Notes under the pieces: generated by a model
Seen by the model: only the letters and a program-made list of their open reading frames with translations
What the model was told of the DNA's origin: nothing
Database searches by the model: none
In this document: one piece after another, positions 46,724 to 57,070 of the stretch
Layout of the letters: each line of letters opens with the position of its first letter
How positions within the stretch are numbered: the stretch's first letter is position 1
Translations under genes and position numbers: made by a program
DNA from: Cryptomeria japonica
Lineage: Eukaryota; Streptophyta; Pinopsida; Cupressales; Cupressaceae
Assembly (NCBI RefSeq): GCF_030272615.1
Contig: NC_081406.1
Coordinates: 172,618,861 to 172,682,860 of the forward strand
Length of the DNA stretch: 64,000 nt
Direction of reading: 5' to 3'

Positions 46724-47902
46724 TGTTAGGCCCAATATGGAAAGCTAATGTACTGAGAGGGGAGGGGTGAATCAGTACTTCAAATCCTTTTAACAACAAT
46801 ATCTTTACTGTTATGCATAAACCAAAAATTGCTACAACATAACATAAAGCTAAAACTAATAAATAACAATCATACATGATTCACTCCATAACACATATAT
46901 TTTGGTTACGCGGAAACTCTTGATTAGAGAGAAAAAATGTGGTGGGGATGGCACCCACAACTTCACTACTGCAATAATAAAGAGTGTGCAATTAGAGCTA
47001 CATGTTTAGCTATTTTTGATAGCTTACCTTGTTAGGAGTATCAGGATCTATTAGATCTACCTTGCTAAAGGATTTTACAACACAAACTAAAATGTTGTAC
47101 CTGGTTAGAGGCTTTACAATTTATAGACTTGGTTAGAGTCTTTTACCCTGTTAAAGGTTTCTCTCACAACTTCAAAATATTTCAATAAAATCTTTACAAA
47201 TATCTGCAACTTTACATCTGGAATGTTATAGCAGATTCTATGTGCTCAAAATAAGATTACCTTGCTTATAGCATACCTCGGTAACACATAAAGTAACTCG
47301 GTAAACCCTTATGTTTACTCTGTTCTTTGACTGTTCTCTGAAATCCTTCTCGATGACCTCTGTGTCTCTATAACAGTCATAACACTTAGTGCTTTCTCAT
47401 GTATCACACATGTCTTGCTTCATACACCTTTGTATATCTCTATCTATCACTACATGTATGTATCTGATCTCAATTGATGTTGTATAAATAGATCTCTTAT
47501 GTCGGTGATCTGATTCATTGGTTCGATCTTACAAACATGATTTATCGAATGAATAACTATACAAAATATTTCATTGGATAAATGACCTCGAAATCATACA
47601 CAATCTTTAAGTGCAATTTCCAATGTGATAATGGTTCTATGTTCCTCAATCTTGTAACACATTTTCATATGTGTGTCCAGGTTCAATGAATCTGTTAACA
47701 CATTTCACTCTATGTATATCAACTCAGTGTATCATCTTTTCTACCCGGTAGACAGCTCGGTGCATACTGGGCTCTGTGAATACTTTCTTCTTTAACCGAC
47801 TGTTCTGTTCATACCGACTGAATATTTCTGTAGAGATAACTGACTAGAGTATATAGAATGACTTTGGATGTAAAACTAATGAAAAATTGATAAGTAGTAA
47901 CA
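46724..47902 (-). repeat. NA2 LTR (5' in element orientation)
   Basis: Same ends as 39,876-41,077; 1,179 bp against 1,202 bp, the difference being small indels. In element orientation it precedes the primer site and Gag. Confidence 0.9.
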
Positions 47903-47995
47903 CCACATTGAGAAACCTTAGGGAAGAAGTTGTAGTAGTCTTTCACATGTGTAAATTAACCTAACCTTATTCATTTTTAAGGTTTTAAAGAGTTA
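47903..47995 (+). repeat. Long LTR, segment 3 of 3
   Basis: Begins with the NA2 target duplication CCACA and continues TTGAGAAACCTTAGGGAAGA, matching the reverse complement of 17,870-17,780. It stops at AAAGAGTT, where the 17.7-kb copy would run about 85 bp more to its TTACA end. Confidence 0.8.
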
Positions 47996-48845
47996 TGTAT
48001 GCTGGAAATTTGGTATCAACCTGCAATAGGAGGAAACAATTCAAACACACACATGAAACATTGCATTAGAGGTTAGAAATCAATCAAACAACAAGTTAAA
48101 TGAATCTAAACTCTTTAAAATCATTCCATGTTCCTCTATCTCCAAGGATCTTCAAGATTCAAGGTGGCTCTTAGCTTGGAAGAGCACTTGATTCTTTAAG
48201 ATGACAACCTAAAGAACGTGATTTAAATGATTCTAAGATCTAAATGGAATGCAACCAGGATCCTAGTAGTGATTTATATATGAAACTAGATGATGATGAG
48301 ATGCAAGATATTGATATGAAGCTTAAACTAGTATGAAAATGATACTAAGATGAAGCTAACATGATATATCTAAGATTAGAATGCTATCAAAATGATCTAA
48401 CATGATATTCTATCAAAGAGAGATAATATGCTTAATGTTATAAGACTATAAGTTTGATGCACAAAGACTTTAGTTTTTTGAAGAAAGAATGGGCTCTATT
48501 TATAGGGAAAATAGGGCAATGGATGGTCAAGATTGAATGATCTTATCAAGGGCCAGGATTGAAAGTTAATCAATCAATGTTCACAATTCTCACCAATGAA
48601 ATGGTGACAATTGTCAATATAAGACTGCTTGAGAGGAGATGAAAGAAGCATTAAATGCTTGAGAAGACCTCGTGGTTACCCTAAGAGGTAAGGGTTAAGG
48701 TTAGGTTAAGGTTATCCATTGGATAAAGCTTTTACCCAAAGGATAAACTCTTGTGCAAAGATTAAAGGGATAACCATGGTCAAAGAAATGAACGCTTGAT
48801 GAGACCCCTAGGTTAGATGAGGGTTGAGTTAGTAAAAAATTAAAC
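47996..48845 (-). mobile_element. Fragment of a Tat-type LTR (Tat3)
   Basis: The plus-strand start TGTATGCTGGAAATTTGG abuts AGTTA (47,991-47,995), a possible target duplication. Inside, CTCTATTTATAGGGAAAAT (48,494-48,512) and GGATGGTCAAGATTGAATGA (48,521-48,540) resemble TCTATTTATAGGATTTTCC and AATGGTCAAGATTGATTTGA of the Tat2 LTR at 59.85-59.92 kb. The far end of the LTR is missing; LINE-C sequence starts at about 48,846. No gene. Confidence 0.55.
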
Positions 48846-49800
48846 CTTTTAAGCATTGTGGTGTTTTTGGTGTTAGCTCGGTAGGCGCTTCGGGTGGTAT
48901 TGTTACTTTTTGGAACTATAACTACATCCAAGGTAACCTGATTTAGGAGGACTCTAATCATGTGGCTTCTAAATACACTCACATCAAATATGATTTCTCA
49001 TAGATTTTGTCTAACATTTATGCTCCCAACAATAAAAAATGCTAGGAAAATATTTTGGAACAAGCTTGCAGCTTTCAGAAAGCTCTTCCCAGAAGAGAAC
49101 CAGGTCATTATGGGGGATTTCAATTCTCCTCTTCATGAAGCGAAGAAGTTTGGTGGCTCTCATATTCATTTAGATAGTAAGTTGGATTTGATGGAATTCG
49201 TAAACAACTAAGGTACATTCATGATGTAGATTTAAGGGGAGCCTCTTTCACGTGGACTAATAGGAGGGCCAAAAATGAATTGATCTTGATTCATCTAGAT
49301 CGTTCCCTCATATCTAATAAATGGTTGGTTAAATATTTTTACTCCTTGAATGCCCTCTCTAGGGTTGGTTCTGATCACTATCCTATTAATTTTGTAGTGG
49401 ATTCTAAAAATGGGAAAAGGAATTTTCCTTTTAGATTTGAAAAGATGTGGCTCTCCCACCTACTTTTGAAGGATGCTATTAAAGAATGGTGGAACATAAA
49501 GGTTACAGGATCGAAAATGTTCAGGGTGGTTAAAAATCTAAGGGAAGTCAAATACAAAGTCATGAAATGGAGCAAGGAATTTTTTGAGGATATTTTTTCC
49601 ATGAATGCGGCTACCCAATTAGATTTAAAAGAAATTCGGGATAAAATCCAAAAAGAAGGATCTATTGATGACTACCTGGCAAGAGAGAATGAGATTCTCA
49701 ACAAATATCATGATTTAATATCAAAAGAGGAAGAATTATGGAAACAGAGATCTAGATTCTTATGGCTTTCCTCAAGAGATAATAACACTCATTTCTTCCA

Positions 49801-50432
49801 ATGAAGCTGAAGAGGAAATCAAGATGGAGGATTGGCTAGAAAAGGATTTGATCAAAGGGGATTTGAAACTCCTAGAGGATGTCATAAGAACCTTGAAAGA
49901 TCAGGCTGAAGAGGATAAAGACAACATCAACTCCAGGGCTGGCCATACTAAGAAGGCTCTAAAAAATATCATGAACCATAGTCTCCAGGTCCTCAAAGTC
50001 TCATCACTGAACATGAATGCTTTGGTGGATCATCTGGAAAGGAAAAATCAGGAAAAGAAGCTGGTTGTTATTGATGACATTCCAACTTCCAGCACCACCC
50101 ACCAGACTCCCAAGCACAGAACAAGGTAGAACACTATTGGGATGGAGATCAATACAAAAGATAGACAGCTGAGAGAGGAAAACAACGACCTGAGGGAAGT
50201 GGCCAAGGTGATGATGCTCTTGGTTCAAAATGCTGAGGAATCTATTAAATTTTTCAAGTTATTTGTAATGCTGGGTTTGGAGCCAACTTCTTGTTGGCTT
50301 CTTGCTGTCTTTTTCTTTGTTGCTGGTTTTTGTGTTGGTGTTTGGAGTTGTTTTGTTTCATCTCTTTAATGCTTATCTTTCGAATTGTATTAGGGTTTCG
50401 GGTCCCCTAAAACCTATTTTTACTTAATCAGA
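49801..50432 (+). mobile_element. 632-bp 5'-truncated LINE 3' end inserted in LINE-C
   Basis: Flanked by AACACTCATTTCTTCCA (49,784-49,800) and AACACCTGTTTCTTCCA (50,433-50,449), a 17-bp duplication with three adjacent transitions. Removing the insert restores the LINE-C frame. The insert codes for the C-terminal coiled coil of a third-ORF protein (KALKNIMNHSLQVLKVSSLN, NMNALVDHLERKNQEKKLVV) like SLFSIMSHNHSVIK and NMNTMVTNMEKGYQGIMVV in LINE-C itself, and ends GGTTTCGGGTCCCCTAAAAC. So it is a short copy of a related element. Confidence 0.85.
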
Positions 50433-52486
50433 AACACCTGTTTCTTCCATATGACGATATTAAAACACAAGACATGTAATAGGATCTCGCATCTTTTTAA
50501 AGATGGTGATAAGATTGATAAAGAGGAAGATATTAGAAGAGAAGTTGTCCACTTCTTTAGCAATCTTCTTTCTTCTGAAGAATGATTTGATATGAATGTA
50601 CAACAAAAACTTATGGAAGTCATTCCCAAAATTTTGAACGCTGATCAGAACAAATTCTTATCGGTTATATTCCTTCCTCAGATGAAGTCAAGAAAGTAGT
50701 GTTCTCCATCGAAGGTAATAAAGCCCCTGGCCCAGATGGCTTTCCAATGTTTTTCTTCCATTTTTTTCGGACATTGTTGTTGAGAATATTGTCAACAGGT
50801 TTATGGAATTTGTTTGGGTTGAGGAACATTCTTAAGGAAATCAATTCTACTTTTATTTTTCTCATTACTAAAGTCCCTAGAGCGGGTGTTTTGGATGCTT
50901 TCATGCCTATTAGCCTTTGTAATTCTTTCTATAAGATAACCTCTAAAGTCTTGAATTCCATATTGTTAGTTGTTCTCCCTCTTTTAATCTCCCCCCAGTA
51001 GAGTGGTTTTGTTCCTCATAGGCAAACCCTTGAGTCCACTATATCACCGTACATGAGAATATCCATTCTCTGGAAGTTTCCAAAAAGAAAGGTTTTTTTC
51101 TTAAGCTTGATCTATCCAAAGCCTATGATAGAGTGGATTGGTCTTTTCTACTTAATGTTTTGAAGGCTTTTGGATTTTCGGAGAGAGTTCTTCAGCTAAT
51201 CTAGCAGCTTGTCTCATCATCTTCTACAATTGTTATTTTCAATGGTTCCCCCTCGCATTTTTGTAAGACATCTAGGAGAATTAGACAGGGAGACCCAATT
51301 TCCCCAGTTCTTTATTTTGATACCAGACTATCTAGGAAGGTATTTGCAGAAGTTGGTGACTGATGGCAGTCTACAAGGCCTCAAACCTTCCTCTACAACC
51401 TTGGTCTATTCTCATAAACAATTCATTGATGATACCATTCTGATGGGGAGTTATTCATTAGGGGAAGCTAGAACCTTTAAGCAAACTCTGGATTTATATG
51501 AGAAGGCATCATGCCAAAAAGTAAATTTGAGGAAGAATTCCCTTTTTTTTTTCCAACACTCCAGATGATAGGAAGTTGAGGATCGCCTCCATCCTCAATT
51601 TCCCTATCGACATTCTGCTCTCTTCCTATCTTGGTCTCCCTTTGTTCTCTAAGCCTATTGATGCCTTTCAGTGTTCTCTTATTGACATTTTTAATTCGAA
51701 ACTAGTCTAATGGAAGAGAGACCTACTCAGTCAAGTGGGAAAAATTTAGCTCCTAAAATCATCTCTCTATAATCTACCAGTTTATGCCCTCAGTTTATTT
51801 AAAATTCCTTCTAAGTTTGTTGAAATCATAGAGAAGGTTCAGAAAATGTTTCTTATGGTCCGGTGTTGAGGAAAGAAAAATAATTCTACTTATTGCTTGG
51901 GAGACCATTTGTAGACCAAAAACATTGAGGGGCCTAGGTAATATCAAAACTTTCAACTTGGATCTCCTTGTGAAATAGATTTGGAGATCTTTTTCTGAGT
52001 TAAAGGAGCGGAATTCAATTTGGCATAGTAAATATTTGCATAGTGTGGGCTCTCTAAAATATTTCCTCTAGTCTCACAATCTCTTGTTGGGTTCTTCTTT
52101 ATGGAATGATGTCATTAAAGCTAGGGAGGTTGTTGTGAGGGGTGCAAGTTGGAAGATTGGGTATGGAAGGAAAACCTTATTTTGAGAAGATATTTGTCTT
52201 TTTTAGGAACCTCTCTACATTTTTTCTTGTTTTCTCCCTTTTATGGGGGAACGTAAGGCTAAATTTGTTTAGTTTGTTAGTGATTAATGGAAGGAGGGAC
52301 AATGGGTTAATCTTAGTCTTGTGAAAGATTCTCTTCAGCCCCTTCTCTTGTCCCTCAATTATATTGTCTTGGTTCCTTCTAGTGTGGAGGATTACTTAAT
52401 CTGGAGAGTGACTCCCTCTAGGGTTTTTTCTGTCTCCTCTACTATCTCTCTTTTGTCCCAAGCGTCTTCTCCTTCCCCTCTATCGA

Positions 52487-53463
52487 GGTGAACCCACAAT
52501 AGTGGGTTACACTTTTTGTCAACTTTGACACTACAATATTCATTTTCAAAAAAAACTTCAAATTCAGACACCAATTACTTCTAAACCGTAAGGAATTTGC
52601 AGATGATGTGAACTAGTGATTTGTGTCATTTTGTATGTAGATTCTAAAAATGTTTTTTTGATAAGTTTTGGAATCAATTTGCTTCCATTTTTCTATCTCC
52701 CTCAATTTTATTTTAAAAACAACATTTTTAAAGAGTCATACTCACTCTTTATAGCATAACTTTTTTTTATAATAGATATGAATGTGATTCTTTCGAATTT
52801 GGTTTTGTAACATCTATATCTAGTGTTTGAAATTGGTTTTGTAACATTATCTTCAATATTTCATATTTTATTTAATATTTGAAGTCAAGTTAACTATAAT
52901 TTTGACATATGTTCATTTGATATTACATAACTTGTTGTATATGTAACAAAAATCTTTTTTTTGTTGAAAAGAGGACTTCAATACCTAGTGCGTAAATATT
53001 TTTCAAAATTTTTTGGGTGACGTTTACTATTTTTCCATAAGCATTGAACAAAGAAGTTCATGTTCGGTGAAAACCCTACATTCATAAGAAATAAAATTAT
53101 AATATATTAATGAAATTAAATATATTTAAAATTATACTATTTAGAAAGCTTATAATAAGGGCTAAATACTTTAAAAAACAAAACTTCTAAATGAATTCAT
53201 TTGACCCCCCAAAAGCTAATGTAAAATTGGTTTTTTATCAATATTTGATAGATGCAAAGGAGACTCCATTGCAAGTATGATTTAGAAGTAGAGAGGTTCT
53301 ATCCAATAAATTTTGATCTAAGAGCCTTTGATCTAACTCTCTTCAATTAATTACTTCAAATGGGACCTCTTAAAGCTTAAATCACTATATTTTCTAAAAA
53401 ATGTATGATTTTAGCAAAAATTAGGATGTACAAAAAAGTGGGAACCAACATTGTGAGTTCACC
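52487..53463. mobile_element. 977-bp DNA transposon (MITE-like) with terminal inverted repeats
   Basis: Left end GGTGAACCCACAATAGTGGG; right end reverse complement GGTGAACTCACAATGTTGG. LINE-C zinc-region coding sequence stops on the left (SQASSPSPLS) and resumes on the right (a WAKA-type motif with stops, then LIPKINIFFW). No transposase; AT-rich interior. The left end also forms its own hairpin (CCCAC/GTGGG). The target duplication could not be resolved, so the superfamily is open. Confidence 0.7.
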
Positions 53464-54689
53464 CATAGGCTAAGGCATAAGTGAAAAATCTTATTCCTAA
53501 AATTAACATCTTCTTTTGGATTTTTCTCTAGAATAAGCTGCTAACTTTGGACAATTTATGTAAAAAAGATATTTCAATGCCAAGTAGATGTTACCTTTTT
53601 GGGGTTGAGGCTAAATCCTCCCCTCACATTTTTCTTCATTGCTCCTATGCTAAGGATATTTGGGATCGGGTCCTTAAGATTTGTAATCTCTCTTGGGTCT
53701 TCCCTGAGTCTATTCTTTACTTTTACTATTAGTAAATAGCACCCTTGACTAATCAGATTATTCGCTTATTTTGGTATTTTGTGTTCCCTCGTGTGGCATG
53801 GGGTATATGGAAATAGAGAAAAAATGGGATTTTCTAGGATGTTTCTCTCTCACCGGATATTATTTTCAAAAAAAATCCAAGGGCCATTAGAGAGAATGTG
53901 AATATCTTAGATAATTAGTTTAAGAGGGAGGAGAAGCAAACATGTCAGGACTAATGACTATGAGGTTTCTAAAGAATGGAAATTAAAAACAGATATATCT
54001 AAAGCTTCAATGTCTGCTAAAAAACCTAGAGAAGGTGTGTTCTAGAGCTTTCCCCCTAAGGGATGGATTAAAATCAATTTTGGCAGGGCGACCAAAGGAA
54101 ATCCTGGGTCAATTGGGTGTGCGGGAGTGATTAGAGATGAGAATGGTAGGTTCATTTTAGCAGTGGGATTCTTGTTGGATAACCAAACCAACCACCTTGT
54201 TGAAGCCATTGGATCCTATCAGACTTTACTGTTGGCCCATCAAATTAATGGTAAAAAAGTTTGGATTGAAGGAGATTCGAATAATATCACCCAATGTCTT
54301 AAGGGGAGAAATAAGGCCTCATGGACTATTCAGATTTGAATTAATTTATCAAAAGAAATAATCTATTCTTTTGATTAATCTTATATTTCCAACAAAGGGG
54401 TGAAAGTTAAGGGAAGAATGGCATGGACTTTTGAAGAGAGATTGGAGAATGATATTAGAGTCCTTCTTGGATATGACAAATCACATGGAATATGTGGAGG
54501 TATACCATCACATTTCTAATTCCAAAAATGGGAAGCACCATTATTACTATTATGATAGATATTGTGGCGAGCTTAGAGGCGGATTGATTCATTATTTCTC
54601 CCACGCTTTCTTGGTCATTTGTGAGCTTGTTGGGTTATTAATATGTCTGTTTATTATGCAAAACCACTTTGTTCTTGATGAATTTGCTT

Positions 54690-56388
54690 GGATTTATTTC
54701 TTCTTTTACACTCTGTTCATGAGGTCCCTTCTTATGTTAAGATGGGAGGAGAGAGGCATCATGTTGAGCCCATTGACTATGAAGGGTTGAAGGCTAACCA
54801 GACTATATGGAGAATTTTGGAGAAGGGGAATTTTATGCCCTACATTAAGAAGTTGCATGGATGGGACCCCAAAATTATAAAAAAAATTGCCAAGAGGATG
54901 GAATGAAGGTAAAATTAAATTGTTTAGGAGAACAATGGTAGTGGACGAGAACCTAATTGCCGATATCACTGGTCTCCCTACTCAGGGTCTCAAGTTTTAC
55001 AGAGAGAAAATATTCCAATCCTATGATGAAGAAATTCCCTAAAACTGATAAAGAGAGGAAGTTGTTGGTGAATAAAAACAAAAGTTGTTACAATGTGGAT
55101 ATAATCAAGTCGGTCAGAGGGAGATGTTGAAGATGATGATGGAATATGTCACCCTGGATGGGCGATACTCGACAGTTTTTGGGCATCATTTTGTCCTACT
55201 AAATCATTTCATGCACTAGGTTAGGGTTTATTTCCCCTTCTATCTCATACCTTCCCTCAATGCTAGTATTTCTAAGCATAAGGATAACCCTATTGTTAAT
55301 CCCATTCTTCATGAGGGTTTTCTGGTTTTGATTTATGAGCACTTTAAAGCCAATTTTTCCAAGCCCAATTCCCCCCTCCTTTCCATTTCAGAGGATGTGG
55401 AGTCGGAAACCCATAGTTCCAATAATGTTGATTGGAACACGGACATGGAGGACCAATGTTCCATCCCTTCAAAGAAAAAGCAAATCAATACTAAACCTGT
55501 CAATCCCTCACATGCTAGGAAGGGAAAGGTTAATGAGTCAGAAATTGTCCTCCCTTCTAGCACTGGAACTAAAGAAGTCAAAAAGAAATCTAAGGGTTGC
55601 CCTCTGTCAAAGGGTAAAGATCTCAACTCAAAGGCCCCCTTCATGGATAATACTAACCAAGTTTCCTAGTCTCCCCTGCACTCATTCAGTTCTTGCCTTC
55701 CACAGATAAGGATAATATACCTCGTTTTCCACTCCATCTGAACCCAGATTCTCCCATTTTGAATCTAGAGCAGGATTTCCCTAATGATGTTTTAGCCATT
55801 GTAAGAAATGGGGCAATCAACTCTTTCTGAATCATGAAGTAGGATTTCTATGAGATAAAGAACCTCAACATATAATAGAGGGCTATCAGCCACAAAATAG
55901 AAATGTTGGGTACTAGTGGTGAGAGCTCCCATGGAAAATGGGGCACTAAAGGCAACGAGCTATGGACTGAGGAAGAAAAAATTTCAGTCATTCACCGACC
56001 CTCTCTAAAATTGTTGAAGCTTTGGATAATCTAAAAAAAGACTATGAGAACAAGATTGTTGCCTTTGAGAACAAATTTAAAGGCATTAAAGATTCTCTCT
56101 TTTCGATCATGTCTCATAACCATAGTGTGATCAAATCCACAACCAAGAATATGAATACCATGGTTACAAATATGGAAAAAGGTTACCAAGGAATTATGGT
56201 GGTGGCTGTGGACCTAGAGAAGGAAAAAGGCAATGAAGAGTCATTGGGTCCTAGCAAGAGGACAAGGGCTAAACTGAAGAGGAAGGTGGAAAGACCCCTG
56301 TAGGAGATCTAGGACTTCAAAAAAATTTATCAGAATATGAATCAACTTGAGGTAGAGGTCACTGAGACTTTAAAGACTTTGGCTTAAT
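54690..56388 (+). pseudogene. LINE-C third ORF: globular plus coiled-coil protein
   Basis: Read in pieces: MGGERHHVEPIDYEGLKANQ (54,742-54,801), WRILEKGNFMPYIKKLHGWD, MVVDENLIADITGLPTQGLK (54,936-54,995), MEYVTLDGRYSTVFGHHFVL (about 55,140-55,198), FPFYLIPSLNASISKHKD (near 55,233-55,286), NPILHEGFLVLIYEHFKANF (55,300-55,359), then a Ser/Lys-rich linker and a coiled coil (56,022-56,303). The 58-kb minus-strand copy shares MRYITLDGRYASIFSYHF, IPFYLASSLENS and NPILHEGLIVLIMEYAK. The layout (ITGLP..G.., LDGRY.., PFYL..) recalls plant transposon-encoded Gag-like or helper proteins, but I cannot name a family with confidence. Frameshifts and stops throughout. Confidence 0.7.
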
Positions 56389-56578
56389 TTTCTTTGGTCC
56401 TTGTCTACTTTTTTGCTGGTTTTTTGTTGCCGTTGGGCTGCCTTGTTCTCTATTTATCTCTTTTGGCAGCATTTTGTCTTTTCAGTAATGGTTTTCATGT
56501 CTTATCATTGTTTTGACCATTTGTAAAGGGTTTTGGGTCCCTTCAAAACCTGCTTTTACCATAATAAAAAAAATATTA

Positions 56579-56911
56579 ACATATATCTTCAATCAAATAA
56601 TTGAAAACTACAAAATAATCATCAAATTTACTCAAATTTATAAGTTAACATTTGGCTTTTTTAGAATATTTGATGATCATTTGGTGGTTTTCAATGACAG
56701 GATTGAGAATATTTATAGAGATTGCTAATGTTAATATTTGTTAATATTGTAGAAGGGTAAGAAAATAATTAATTTGCATCATTATGAATATAATATATTA
56801 TAATGTCTTTATTGTTACAACAAACATTGAAATCATAAGTGAAAAAGAATAACTTTGAATTTTAGTAGTAGAAAAATATAAGTATTACAATTTAGATTAA
56901 ATAAGTAATAA
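56579..56911. other. AT-rich DNA between two tail-to-tail LINEs
   Basis: No gene, repeat family or element ends recognised. It separates the poly(A)-like end of LINE-C from the poly(T)-like end of LINE-D. Confidence 0.5.
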
Positions 56912-57070
56912 TTTTTTTGATAAAGATAAACGGGTTTTACATGGACCTGAAACCAAAAGTTTTACAAAAGTCGGCCATCAGCCAAATAGACATAAACCAA
57001 TAGCAAAACAAGGGAGCACCCCAAAACAAACATGAAAGCAAAAAAGACACAGACAACAAAACAAAAGCAC

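Larger units (their letters stand above)
39876..47902 (-). mobile_element. NA2: complete non-autonomous LTR retrotransposon
   Basis: 8,027 bp with LTRs 39,876-41,077 and 46,724-47,902, primer site 46,721-46,710, Gag 46,661-45,330, ORF2 44,777-41,435 and polypurine tract 41,092-41,078, all minus strand. Flanks are CCATG (39,871-39,875) and CCACA (47,903-47,907); the uninterrupted LTR copy at 17.9 kb reads CCACG here on its sense strand, so each flank is one CpG transition away from a CCACG duplication. The flanking LTR resumes exactly (AAGTAACC ... TTGAGAAACC). No RT, integrase or protease is present. Same plan as NA1 but clearly diverged in sequence. Confidence 0.9.
48846..54420 (+). pseudogene. 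LINE-C ORF2 (endonuclease, RT, RNase H), interrupted
   Basis: Endonuclease: GASGGIVTFW, IYAPNN, VIMGDFNSPLHEAKKFGG (near 49,108-49,160), FTWTNRRAKNE, DRSLISNKW and SDHYPI. Linker 49,440-49,800, broken by an insertion exactly in THFFH. RT: NKAPGPDGFP (50,717-50,746), ISLCNSFYKI (50,908-50,937) and FIDDTILMG (51,422-51,448). Zinc-binding region: VEDYLIWRVTPSRVFSVS (52,386-52,439), then an inserted element, then KINIFFWI, CYLFGVEAKSSPHIFLHCSY (53,589-53,648). RNase H: PPKGWIKINFGRATKGNPGS (54,052-54,111), with the catalytic Asp of the usual NFDG changed to Gly, and VWIEGDSNNITQCL (54,261-54,302). Many stops and frameshifts. Confidence 0.85.
48846..56578 (+). mobile_element. LINE-C, 5'-truncated L1-type element with an extra 3' ORF
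   Basis: Starts inside the endonuclease (GASGGIVTFW at 48,884-48,913), then RT, zinc-binding region and RNase H to about 54,420, followed by a third ORF (54,690-56,388) and a 3' end GGTTTTGGGTCCCTTCAAAA..CCATAATAAAAAAAATA (to about 56,578) that looks like a poly(A) end. It contains two later insertions (49,801-50,432 and 52,487-53,463). No ORF1, consistent with 5' truncation. Confidence 0.8.

Noticed and set aside
47996-48845. A full Tat LTR with both ends
   Set aside because: Only the 3' end (minus sense) is recognisable; no GGTGTATACA-type end and no second AGTTA preceded by CA was found before LINE-C.
56395-56500. Hydrophobic, transmembrane-like segment after the ORF3 coiled coil (also at 57,070-56,970 and 50,255-50,365)
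   Set aside because: In two of three copies a stop lies just before it; the T-rich 3' UTR naturally reads as Phe/Leu/Val. Not claimed as a membrane anchor.
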